DNA from: Cycas panzhihuaensis | Lineage: Eukaryota; Cycadophyta | DNA length: 64,000 nucleotides | NCBI GenBank assembly: GCA_023213395.1 | Contig: CM041465.1 | Coordinates: forward strand, 190,843,741-190,907,740 | Direction of reading: 5' to 3' | In this document: positions 10,280-21,194 of the stretch, piece after piece | Layout: every line of letters begins with the position of its first letter | How positions within the stretch are numbered: position 1 is the first letter of the stretch | Translations under genes and position numbers: made by a program | The notes under the pieces: model-generated | The model's input: only the letters and a program-made list of their open reading frames with translations | Database searches by the model: none | Told to the model about the DNA's origin: nothing

Positions 10280-12787
10280 TGATGGGTTTTATACACATAC
10301 AACTAGTCTTAAGACTCCCACAAAGGGTGCTTATATGCTACTTGAGCACATGTGCAAGGGTGCCAGTTTTAAGTTTTCTCCCTACAAGGCTAAACCAAGG
10401 GCACATGGATGAGTGCATGTGTGCATGAAAATGGGAATATTTTCCTATGAAACTAAGATGTGAGGTAAATGCAACAAAAATGCACTACATGCCACTAGAT
10501 GCAACTACATTCTTTTTATCTTTCAATGAAATGATCTTGCCTCTTTCTAGCAGGTTTATGCCTCTCCTTTGTAGATTTAGAACTCGCATGAACACAATCT
10601 CTCCTTACATATCAATTTAACTTCCTAGGATACAATCTAGCATTTCAAACCCTAACTCTAAAAGGTAATACAAAGATGCAAATGGAAAAAAAAGAAATAC
10701 AATAAAAAAATTAAGCAAATACATTTTTATTCTTTTCTTCTCCTTTTTTTTCTTTTTTCTTTTAGGTCAAGAGGGAGCAAGGGAGAAAAGAGAAAGAAAA
10801 GAGGCTAACAAACTAAAGTAAATTTTTCCTTCTCCTTCTTATTTCCTAATTCTCTCCTTTTTCATTTTTTTATTTTTTTTCTTATCTCTTTTTTCTTTTT
10901 AAAGAAAAAATAAATAAAGGGGAAAAGAAGAGTATGGAACTATGTATACTATTTCTTCTCTCCCTAATTTTTTCCTTTTTTTATTCACCAATTCTTTCTC
11001 TCCTACTTCTTTTCTCTTACCCTTTTTCTTAACAAAAAAAGGAAGCAAATGGTATAAGGAAAGAGTGGGGTAGAGGTGCATACCTAGATTTGAAATAGTT
11101 GTAGAACCATAGCCTCTTGCTTATAAACCCACAATGTTCCTCATGTAGCATAAGCAAAGTGGGCTAATACTTACCTACCCATGAGGAAAATTTGGTAGCA
11201 TATCCACCTGCCAAATGCTTCTTATGATGAAAAAAAAGAGAATGACAATTCACTAAATTCAAAGGGAATTACAATCAAATAAACCTTCAACTTACCTTCT
11301 TGAGGTGTAGATGATATTGGCTATGATTGTAGCTTCTCTTGAGTATATATACCAAATTAGTGACCTTGAAACTTATGTTTCCTTCCCTTACATGTGAGTT
11401 AGTGGCTCATAGGAGAAAGAAAGCTACAAAATGATCAACAATATTTCAATCTTATGTTTAACTTATGAAATAAGATTCAAAATATTATAAAAAAGAGATC
11501 TCAAATTTATAGATAAAAGTAAATGCAATGAGATAGGTAAAGATGCATCTTAGGATGGCAAGCATCCCCTAAATGTAACTAGTTTCCTAAGATGTATTTA
11601 GGAAACCTCCCTAAAATCCTACAGCTTATTGAGATGGATTAATCAAAAATAAGAGAAGAGGAAAGAAGGGGAATACAATTCATGTAACAAAAGAGGATAG
11701 ACTCCAAAGAAACCACAAGCATATAATCATCAAAAATCACATATGTAGCATGAAGTAGATGAAGGAAATGAGAGAAGGAAGTCTTACCCAACAAGTAAAG
11801 AGTGGTGTACCTATACCTTGGAAAAGATTGACACCTATGGTTGCTAAAAATCTCTTTCTTAAGGACTCCTCAATGGCTTACAAAGGCTTACTTATGATCT
11901 CTCAAATTATGGCCAAGTATTTGCTCTCAAGTTGCTAGTATATAGTAGAATTTGAGAAGCATAATAGCATAATGGATTAAGTCTCCAAATCTCCCCCTCT
12001 TTTAGAAAATAAGAGGGGTGGTTTATAGATGAAAATGAGGTAGGGGGATGGTGGTTTTCTACCCACAATATGGGGAAAACCATCACCTTAAACCATGAGA
12101 CTTGCTCATGGTTCGATGTAAGAAACATTAATATAGGAAAAAAATTAAGTAGATTAAGGCTTAATTATCCTCTTAAGGGGGATGTGACCTATCTTGGGGC
12201 TATAACAGTGTGTCAACTCTGGCAAATTTATAATTAAGAATTGGATGTCACTATTAAAGTCAAATCTTAGTTGGAAACATTCATACCATAAATATATTTA
12301 CAGTATCATGAATATATCTATAGTATTACAAATATATCTGTCATATTGTGAATGTAAACAAAATACTCTACAGTATAAAAATAGAGTTAGTTTTAATGAA
12401 TAATCTCTTCATGCACTCAGTCAATCAAACAAGCAATAAGTCCTAAGGCCTCTATCAGTTAAAATAAGTGGGGAAAAAGTGGAATTAGTACCAAAAATTA
12501 GGAAGATAAGGTGATAATCAATAGGAAACAAGCTGTAAGAGAATTAAGGAGGCACATTTTCTAATCTGGGAAGACCAACAAGGGGATGTCAAAGCCATGG
12601 ACTTACATCATGATCATCATCAACATATAAGGTGGGATATAAACTAACCAACAAACATATGAAAATGTATATATTCATCATATAATCTCAAGTATAAGTC
12701 AAATAAAGAGTAAAAAGTATAAACAGATACCTATACTTACCTTACTTAATTAATCATCCAAATCCCATTCCTAAAAGTCAAGAAACA
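10280..12787 (-). repeat. 3' LTR of element A (about 2.5 kb)
   Basis: The minus-strand start TGTTTCTTGAC at 12787 matches the LTR starts of B, C and D (TGTTTCCC, then GGAATGG, then a TCAGGTAAG/CAGGTA region). The end at 10280 (minus ...CCCATCA) abuts interrupted RT sequence of G. The length, 2508 bp, agrees with 2495 (B), 2519 (C) and 2600 (D). It includes the decayed U3 motif near 12290-12380 and a strongly pyrimidine-rich + strand at about 10730-11040. Confidence 0.7.
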
Positions 12788-12801
12788 TTACCCCCTTGGC
12801 A
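12788..12801 (-). other. Polypurine tract of element A
   Basis: On the minus strand it reads TGCCAAGGGGGTAA just before the LTR start. D has the near-identical TTGCCAAGGGGGCAG. A similar sequence recurs at about 13746-13765. Confidence 0.75.
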
Positions 12802-13304
12802 GTAGAGCCTCTTCAATCTAAACTTAGAAGATGGTGAATGCTACTAATACAAGTGATGTGAAATGTAATAATAATAAAAATTAAATGTATGTGAATCACA
12901 TGGGGTGGTGGCTGCCATAGTGGAACCTTGTTAGTAATGAATCAGATGGGGTTGCCCTTAGTTTAGCCTCTTAAGAAATCTAGTGCAAAGGTGTATAAGC
13001 TAGAAGGGGCAATAGGTCAATGACTATATCAATCACAAGGCCAATGCCTATGAATCCTAATATGTATAATTGTGGGTGTAAAAACAATGGAGGCGTTGCT
13101 CCCATGGTAAGACGAATTAGGTAGCATGGCCAAACGATGGGGCTTATAAGCCTAGGGCCCCTTGAACATATGAAGCAGTGCCTAAAAGGGGAGGAAAGAC
13201 CCAATGATCCAAGGTTGGTTGCCATAGTTTCACCTCATTAGTAGCCACCTTTTGGAGGTTAGAATTTTTAGTTTTTATATGTTTTATATTTTTTTGTATT
13301 TTGT

Positions 13305-13373
<69 letters not shown>

Positions 13374-13837
13374 TTTTAATTATTTTATGATTTTCTTTTT
13401 TTTGTTGTTTTGTTAATTTTATGATTTTTTTGGGTTTTTTCAAAGGGATATATATATCATAAATTAGAGTTGCATGAAAATAAATATACTATAAAATAAG
13501 AAAAACAATGATATGGAGCACAAAGAAGTAGTGCAACCTGTGAAAGCCACATCCGAGTTGATTATATACAAATATACATAATAGTTTACCCTTGTTTTAG
13601 AGAATAGTAGCAATTTAGACTCTCATCGAACTGCATGGGAAGCTTTAATGGCATGGATTAGCTTCTAGGAGAGGTTATGTAAGCTTAGGATTTCCACCAT
13701 AGTTTTACCTCATTAGTAGATGCCCCTTAGAAGTGAGGCTAGGGGATATTACCCCCTTAGGAGAAGCCTCAATGGAAGGCCTATTGGGCTAGAGGAGAAT
13801 CATCCATTAATGGTAAATAACATTTGAGGATAAAGTT
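12802..13837. other. Spacer between second RNase H and LTR in A
   Basis: There is no gene. Three imperfect copies of TGCCATAGT-TCACCTCATTAGTAG occur near 12912, 13221 and 13697. The corresponding stretch in D is only about 400 bp long. Confidence 0.5.
13307..13372. repeat. (AT)n(ATAG)n microsatellite
   Basis: An AT run is followed by about six GATA/ATAG units. The apparent minus-strand ORF over it is only the repeat. Confidence 0.95.
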
Positions 13838-14125
13838 CACTAACTTATCAAACTCAGTATTAAGTTCACTAGGGATATGGTGAATATTAACAAAGGAAAA
13901 GTAGGCCAAGAGGGATCCAATAGACATGGCTAAAGATCTTAATCATGGGAAAAGAATACAATAAGCATGGGTAAGTTAGGATATGATAATCTAGGAGTCA
14001 TAATATAAAACTATAGAGCTTTGGTTGAAGTAGAATGCATCTGTCATGACCTCTATAATAGTGGTATACTTTCCTTTATTATTAGTAGCTTCGAGTAGGT
14101 AAACTCTAGATTAAATGACAGTATG
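13838..14125 (-). pseudogene. Second RNase H domain, decayed (element A)
   Basis: Minus-strand translation lines up with the better copy in D (51297-51650): NNKGKYTTIIEVMTDAF, then IVLYYDS, then RSLAMSIGSLLAYFSFVNI and HHIPSELNTE. The catalytic Glu of the NNEAEY motif is lost, and there are stops. It lies about 1 kb before the 3' LTR, well downstream of integrase in element direction, as in D. This is the type of extra RNase H reported in Tat-lineage elements; the call rests mainly on D. Confidence 0.6.
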
Positions 14126-15904
14126 TCCAAGGTGATCCTAAATGATCTAAGTCATAGTGAAAGACCCTAGATTCCTATGGCTATCCCCATTGGTGTGGAT
14201 GATCAATGCCATGGGGATATGCAACAATAACTCAAGATATAATTAGTAAATAGTGGGAAGGGGTAAAAATCAACAAACTTCAAAAGGGACCCATACAAAT
14301 ATATATATCTGACTGAAATGATGAGAACACTTAGACTTTTGGAAAGACTATAAACCAAAATCGTAAAGCTCCTCTAAAACCCACATAGAGAAATAACCAT
14401 GCTAAGTGGTTTTCAATCATAATTAAGGCCATAGTGGGTCTAAACAACTGGATCTGAATATCCCAAATAGCCCACACATCTTGACCCAAACTACATATCA
14501 TAGGTGGAGATGAGGTCATCACATGACTTGCCTTGAATACCAAGAAGGTGGTGGTGGGTATCCCTTCCTTAAAGTATACCCATATTTTATATATTTCATT
14601 TTTACTTTTTAGGATATCTTTAAGAAGAGATACACATATATATACCTAGATGGTGTGATCTATGTGCAAAGGTGGGCCAAACCATTAAGAAACTAAGAGA
14701 GGCATTATAGGATCATAAATTTAACAAAATAGATGCCATGCCACAAATACCTAGTGAAGATGTCAAATTGTGGGGTGCAAAAGGGCAAGTCATGTGATGA
14801 TCTCGAGTATCATAAGTGGGGAATACATGGAGGAAGGTCCTTAGGCTAGTGACCATGGAGAACTAAAGCATCCTTCATGACTAGGGACATGTGACAATCA
14901 TTATAGGTAACCTTATTTAAGTTGTAGGTGTACCCAACCAAAACCCAGGTGAAATAACAATGAGATGGATATATATTGACAAATGGAAATATCACTTGAT
15001 GTAACTAAGGAATATACTAATAAGAAGAGAGCCAAAAATACCTAAAAACTCAGTGAGGTGGGTAAAATAGGTAGTATAAATGGACCAAAGGGCTGACAAC
15101 TTCGTCAAAGAGGTCAAAAGGCTACTAAAAAGTTGAGTTGTAGGCACAAATCAAACATAGGAAATAAATGGTAATAGTGGTAATAATAGTAAGAAATAGG
15201 TAGTTAAATAATATATTGACATGTGGAGTGCCTACATGGGCATTAAATCAATAATCATGGTGAAAAACCAGTCCTGTGGACTATAAACATCAATAGGGGA
15301 TAAGTTAGGCAACCCAACAGTAAAAAGGTTCATCTAGGGATGAAAAAAGAGCCATCAATGTTGTGTAAAGAGTTGTGATAAAAAGGGAGTTGGGCATGGA
15401 GAGGGCCATTGGCCTTCATAAATATGATAAGAAGATGCAAGGTAGCCATGTTGGTAATAGGGTCATGAAAAGAAAATAGGTGACAAAACAACATCTAAAT
15501 GAAGGAATGAGGCCCTTCTATATATTTAGGTTTCTTAAGAAAATCAAATTTATTTTACTGTCAATCATAGGATTTTGAAAAACTCTCTTTACCTTTGTAT
15601 TTTTATTCATCTTAATAGGCTTATTGGGGGAGATTTGATCATTAGAACTACACACAAAGGGAGTCATAAGGACCATGTTACTACCATGGCTATTGTGCAC
15701 CTAGATTTATTAAGTGGATGCACTTATTTTTTATGATTCTTTCTGTTTTATCTTCATAGGATTTCAAGTAGATGGGCTACGCTTAAATAGGCAAAAATAA
15801 GTCTAATGGGATCTGTTTGGGGCCCTATTTTAGGTTAGACTAGGGTATCTTGATTCCCTAGTCCTAATGGGCCAAGTTTTTAGCCCTTTAATGATTTTTT
15901 TCTT
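14126..15904. other. Spacer in 3' region of element A
   Basis: No domain is recognised on either strand. Short ORFs (70 aa at 14331-14543, 60 aa at 15518-15700, both minus) show no motif. The block near 15770-15900 (GGGGCCCTATTTTAGG, CCTAATGGGCC) resembles D at 52495-52580. Confidence 0.45.
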
Positions 15905-16045
15905 TTTTAGATTTAGCGGTAGTTTGCTACATACTAGAACAAAATTTGTGGTACTACAAATATTATACCAATACCATAAATTTGTCGAGGATATACCGTA
16001 TGGTTTATTATAGTATTGTAAATATATTTGTGGTATAGATAGAAA
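15905..16045. promoter_or_regulatory. U3-like motif cluster upstream of antisense ORF (A)
   Basis: It contains repeated words GTTTGCTAC, AAATTTGTGGTACTAC, ATACCATAAATTTG and ATATTTGTGGTATAGA on both strands, which look like decayed forms of AAGTTTGCCGCGGTACGA from the LTR of B. It occupies the same place, before the opposite-strand ORF, as the palindrome in D (52626-52745). A regulatory role is inferred only. Confidence 0.35.
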
Positions 16046-16199
16046 TATATCCAAAAAAAATATTATTATTATTTCTTTATTTTAGGTATTTATTTAATTA
16101 AGTTTCATTTTATTTCTCGATAGTAGGCATATTTTAGGTTCTGATGTCCAATTTATAGGGCCTTTTGTGTGTGATGTAGGTTGTTATCATAATTGATAA

Positions 16200-17670
16200 T
16201 CACAAAAACATAAGTACACCTATATTTAGATTAGCAAACTTAATGACGATGTGTGATTATAAGGTCCTACAGAGATGCTAGCTCTTAAGGATTATGATGA
16301 CAGGGTAATATGCATTAGAGTATGCACTTTTGGTGGACATCATGTCCCAGTGGGACTAGAGGAGGTAGGTTTTTTACCTGCCTAACATTGGAGACCTAAC
16401 CATCATGCCCAGTGACATTAAGAGGATATTAGGATTACCAACTAGGGGAGAACCTCTTGAGTTGGGGGTTTTACCTAGTACCAAGGAGGCTTATCAGGTA
16501 ATCACAAGGTTCTTCTATAGATGAGGACTTGGGATTGATATGGTAGGAAGGTGAGGAGGATCATAACTACAACTATTCCTTGCTCAAGGAAACTTATCAC
16601 TTTCATAATTCTATTTTAGATATCCTAGAGATAGAACTACTGTGAGATTCTTAGGGGATGGATGGAAGCCATTTACCACTATAGGATTGGGAAGAGACTA
16701 AATTAGGTAGCCCTCATAGTTCCCAATATGTAAGTATAGTTGGATTAAATACAAGTAGTTAGGCGAGGTGGTTTCTCTTATAACTCTATTTTATAGTGTT
16801 AGTTTTTCAACCACTTTTATAAAGTGGGACCTGGCATAGGGTCGTATCCAGTCATACCAAGAGGACCCATAATCCACTTATGGCCATTGTGTTTCTATAG
16901 CTTGGGGGAGCCAGAGTAGGTATGCCAATTGGTAGACACCACGTCCTTAGAGCTACTCACACTTGATGACTATCTAAGGCATCCCTACCAGGGTGCCCAC
17001 TGGAATAACAACTAGGAGGGGGATGGAGACATCATTAAGTAGTCCAAAAAGGTTAGAGAGGAGGAGGGAGAGGGTGATGAGGCTGCCAAAGTAGATGAGG
17101 AGAAGGTGGTAGGTATAGACAAGGAGATACATGGTGTTAGCCTAAAAGAGGATAAGGGAAGAGACTAAGAGGTTGTAATAGTCCTAAAGGGAACTCTATA
17201 GAGAGGTATTATGCTTTTACCATTTAATTTGAGTCCATTACAATTATTTATACTGATTGATCTCATATTGATTTCTTGTGGATTTGCTACTGACTTCCAT
17301 ATATGTTGTATTGGTAGGGGATGGTATTATGGTAGAGGTTATTAGCAAAGTTATCATTGACCTATTTACTATGGTATATGCAGAGGGCTAGCCTCCTATA
17401 GTAGATAGTAGGGAGCCAATATCGACGCATCCCTATACAATAACATTTTTCCCTTTATTAAGGGTCAAGGAGATGTGGGTTATAAAAGTCCACGAGATGC
17501 AATCATATTAGGATTAGGTTTAGGATAAGTAGGATTAATTCTTGGACAAGAGGAGTCATTTCTAAGTGGAGCGGGATTAGTTGGATGTAGAAAGGACTGA
17601 GTTACAGGCTCAAGTGAGGGAGTTCAAGGCATAAGGGTTTGAGGTAATACCTCCTATGATAGCAACACCT
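16200..17670 (+). pseudogene. Antisense plant-mobile-domain-like ORF, decayed (element A)
   Basis: This runs on the + strand, opposite to the element. At 16372-16526 an open block reads FYLPNIGDLTIMPSDIKRIL, then GLPTRGEPLELGVLPS. It matches the plant mobile domain pattern (FHLP.GEMTITL.DV..LLGLP..G.PV) and the D copy. Further blocks match D in order: GWMEAIYHYRIGKRLN near 16650, CWFFNHF-like FFNHF near 16805, an acidic stretch EEEGEGDEAAKVDEEK near 17058, VISKVIIDLFTMVYAEG near 17340 and coiled-coil-like ERTELQAQVREFKA near 17590. Plant mobile domain proteins are linked to transposons and silencing; what this one does is unknown. Many stops show it is dead. Confidence 0.65.
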
Positions 17671-18599
17671 CTATAGATGGCTCTAGGTATGGAGGTGTAA
17701 ATCGCTTTACTCTGAGGATGACTCTAAGAGATTTAAGGGGAGAGGTATCAACTATAATTATAGTATGATCACCTCATGGAGTAAATAGTAGCCAGATCAT
17801 TGAGGACCTATATGACTACCATGTAGTAATAACCAAGGGATGAGGGCCATCCATAAGAAGATGGGAGTAAGGTTGGGCTATCACAGTACCCAAGGAGGAG
17901 CATGAGGGGCAAAGGTAGCTGAGGAGGAGCAAGGGGGCACTTTGACCCCTGAGAAGAGGAGAAGTTAGTTGAGAGATAATACCCCATGAGGGCATAGGGG
18001 TTGGTTGTATTTTTATATTATAGAGGAAAGTTAGGCCTCCAAGAGCATGGAGTTTATAGGTGTATTTGTATACCCTTGTAAGGATCCTAGCTTTTTCATG
18101 GGATATTGCATCCCTATCTACATTGTACTCTACTTTACTTTTGTATATATATAAATACATATGGGGACCAATTGGCACCCCATGATTTTTTTATATCTCT
18201 TGTGTACTTATATATGGACATGCTTTTTATATGTTACATCACTCCTATGTGTATATATACTTTGCTTATGTATGTTTGTTTTAACATGTATTCCTGTGTA
18301 TAACATTATAGCTCACATACCAAGCATAGAAACACAGTCCACATGAAATGATATTACATATTTGGGGACCTAGTTTATACTCATGGAGGAGTCCCATGCC
18401 CCCTAATATGAGGTGAATCTCTTCATTATTTAGGAATGGTAGGAGATGGGCCTTAGTAAGGTGCCTTAGAAAAAGGTAATGAAAACTAAGGTAAAGGTAG
18501 TTTAGGATCATTTTAGAGCATGGAGAAAGGTATGGATGATTTGGCATAATGCCCCCTTATGGGATATGTCTAGCCTCAAAGGTATGAGAAGTTTAGTCT
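17671..18599. other. Non-coding segment of A between antisense ORF and repeats
   Basis: It is homologous in position to D 54480-55260 and rich in TATATA-type words near 18140-18300. Overlapping short ORFs on both strands carry no motif. Confidence 0.4.
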
Positions 18600-18712
18600 C
18601 GTTTCAGAGTGGGGGTAGGTAGTTTAAGCTCATACCAGAGCATCATGGCAATTTAGGCTCATACTAGAGTAAAATTGGCAATTTAAGCTCATACTAAATT
18701 AAAATGGCTAGA
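18600..18712. repeat. Short degenerate tandem repeats downstream of A pol
   Basis: About three units of AATTTAGGCTCATACTAGAG with spacers of roughly 40 bp. The same words (AATTTAAGATGG..AGTTTAGGCTCATTTCG) make up the 175-bp repeat of D and the 85-bp repeat of B. Confidence 0.6.
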
Positions 18713-18734
18713 TGCCCCCTATATTGCAGGGTTG

Positions 18735-20430
18735 AACAATAGAACCTCTTAAGGAATTTCCCATTAATGGCCTTTTGGAACTTAAGGCCTTCTAATATAG
18801 TAATCTGGTATAGGCCATTGTTTAGGGTATTAACGACCATGAAGGGACCCATCCATTTGGGGCTAATTTTTTAGAGATAGTTATACAAGTACTCTAGTTT
18901 GAGGACTTGTTCCCTAGGAACTAGAGGGCATGGTCAGAGATGTGTATCATGCATCTTTTGGGCTTTAGTCTTAGATGTGAGATTTTCTTGATAGGTGTCA
19001 AGGTGTTTATCATCCAATGCCTCAAGACCTAGGAGATAAGCTTGGTGTTTCTACTCCTTGTCTACAAAGTCCTTAAGTAAAACCCACAAGGAAAGGATTT
19101 CAACTTGAAGGGGGAGCATTACCTCTGATCTATAGACTAAGGAGAATAGTATTATATCTGTGGCCATCCTAATAAATGTGTGATAGGCCCAAAAGGCTTG
19201 GTCAAGTTGAAGGTGCCAATATTATTGGGATTAGGCAACTATCTTTTTAAGGATATTAATCAAGATTTTGTTAAAAGCCTCAATATAGCCATTGGCCTAG
19301 GGATAATAGGGGGATGAAGTTTTATGAGAGATTTTAAACCCTCACAAAGCTCCTCGATTTCCTTATTTTGAAAAAGGGGTCTTATTATCTATAATAAGGA
19401 TATTGAGACCCCAAAGTGACAAATGATGTGTTGAAAAATAAATATGGTGACTATTTTACCCATCGTCAAGGATAGAAGAATAGCCTCAGCCTACTTGGTG
19501 ATATATTTTGTTGCTATTAGAATAAATTTATTCTAGGCTAAGGAAGGTAGGATTATAGCCCTAATAAGGTTAAGACCCCATTGAGAGAATAATTGTAGTG
19601 ACATAATGGCATGTAATGGCTTATACAGTTAGTGTATGATGCTAGCGTGCTCCTGGCATTTACATTAATATTAGGCATACGTATGGGCATCCTTAAATAG
19701 TGTTGGCTAATAAAATCCCATATGTAATATTCATTAGGTCATGGATTAGTCCCTGAAATGGCTATTGCAAATGTTATCATAGCATTTACAGAGGTCTTCA
19801 TTAATTTCCTCCAATTTGATGCAATAAAAGAGAATGACATCAAATGAACACTAGTACAACACTTCCTCTATAAGGAAGTATTAATGGGCTAAAGCCTAAA
19901 CACATATCTTAACTTTGTCACTAGCATCCTTAAGGTACTTTTTTTTTATTGGATGGTTAGTTATATTGCCATACCACTTACTATTGGCCAACAAATAAGG
20001 GTTATGATATTATAAGGCTAGGATAGGTTTGTTTAGTAGGGAATTATCAATCCGTATATTTCCTAATTTAGGAATTGGAGCATCTATAAGTTGTTTAGAA
20101 ATTACCATACCCTTTTTGGAATTTTTTAATTGATCTTAAGGTTATTTTCTTAGAGGAGTATAGCTTATTTTCTAGTCCTTGTTAAATCGAACTAAGCCAT
20201 CAAGTAATGCAATGGATTTGATTAAACTATAACATATATAATATTCCCACTAAGCACTCCTTTTCTACCAAAGGATAATTTAATTTAGCTACCATTAGGG
20301 TGTGACTTATATAATAGACAACTCTTTTAGCTTTTGAGTCATCTTCTTGTGCTAGCATGGCACTCATAGACTCATTAATTATTGAGGTGTAAAGAATGAA
20401 GGGTTGATCAAAAGAAGGTGATACTAGTAT
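18735..20430 (-). pseudogene. Integrase and RNase H remnant of element A
   Basis: The minus strand gives, from the truncated end inward, part of the gypsy RNase H with SINESMSAMLAQEDDSKAKRV-type sequence near 20280-20400, then the H-H-C-C zinc region, the integrase core with IEAFNKILINILKK near 19260, and the C-terminal module with PKWMGPFMVVNTLN, LEGLKFQKAINGKFLK near 18740-18870. The DNA aligns with D 56170-57890 (for example AAGGAATTTCCCATT at 18751). Stops and indels are throughout. It is cut at 20430 by copia E1. Confidence 0.75.
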
Positions 20431-20728
20431 TGAAAAGAGTGGATCTATCCTTTATCTCTATGTACTAAACATAAAAGTGAATATAGGAGTAAGAGAGACT
20501 TGAGAGAAAGATAGTAGGTCTCACAAAATAGGGAGGTAAGAATGAACCTCCTCCATTGAGATTTTACTTTTATATTGAGAGAGGGAGCATTCAAGTTAGG
20601 TGAAATGAAATTACACATAATATACATGAAAGTGAATTTCACTTAAGTGATCTAATTTAAAGTTCACTTAAGACCCTTTTTAAAAATAATCAACTAATGT
20701 AATAACCTTGTGACATTAACCCATTTCA
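20431..20728 (-). repeat. 3' LTR of copia E1
   Basis: Minus strand: TGAAATGGGTTAATGTCAC ... CACTCTTTTCA, with TGAAA/TTTCA inverted ends, 298 bp. It is an inverted copy of 23142-23437. A CTTAAGTGAACTT-type palindromic word lies near 20638-20665. Confidence 0.85.
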
Positions 20729-20742
20729 ATGTCCCCCTTAAT
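20729..20742 (-). other. Polypurine tract of copia E1
   Basis: The minus strand reads CATTAAGGGGGACA just before the LTR start TGAAATGGG. Confidence 0.7.
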
Positions 20743-21190
20743 GGTAGAAGGTCATTTCATCATATTTTATTCTATCATATGAGGTCTTCATTTGAGCCTC
20801 TTATAAAGTAAACTACTATAACACTTTTATGGGAAATCCTCATGGAGAAGAAACGTAGAGATTTTCTAATCTACTAACCTAGATCAAGTGACTCTTTAAA
20901 TGAAACTAGATAGCTAATTAGTACAATGAATTTTGTAGCTAAAATCTACTAAGTCTCCATATACTATTTGATCATCCCCCATGCCCTTTTAGGGTTTTAT
21001 AAGTTTTGATTTTCTAAAATGATACAACCCTTATCCTTTTGCACCCATAAGGGGTTTTCACAAATAGGATAGAGCAGAGACTTACTCTTGTCCTTTTGCA
21101 CCTACAAGGGGTTTTCATGAATGAGACAAAGTATGATGGCCCTATTATCATCTCCTTCAATCAGTTAGAGATGGAGGCCATAAGGCTGAG
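20743..21190 (-). other. 3' untranslated part of copia E1
   Basis: No domain lies between RNase H and the purine tract. A tandem pair of a CTTTTGCACC-A-AAGGGGTTTTCA word occurs at about 21033-21118. Confidence 0.55.
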
Positions 21191-21194
21191 TTTC

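Larger units (their letters stand above)
10280..20430 (-). mobile_element. Decayed Tat-like Ty3/gypsy element A (3' half)
   Basis: It matches element D in order: 3' LTR (10280-12787), purine tract, second RNase H (13838-14125), spacer with the U3-like motif (about 15905-16045), opposite-strand ORF (16200-17670), short repeats (18600-18712), then integrase and RNase H (18735-20430) on the minus strand. It is cut inside RNase H by the LTR of copia E1, and its RT, protease, gag and 5' LTR are missing. It is inserted into the RT of gypsy G. It is much more AT-rich and stop-rich than D or B, so it is old. Confidence 0.8.

Noticed and set aside
10899-11081. Minus ORF in a purine-rich strand
   Set aside because: Lys/Glu-rich translation of a polypyrimidine stretch inside the LTR of A.
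13144-13443. 99-aa minus ORF
   Set aside because: Its middle is a translated AT/ATAG microsatellite.
17816-18547. Several overlapping short ORFs on both strands
   Set aside because: AT-rich spacer of element A; translations lack domains and disagree with D.
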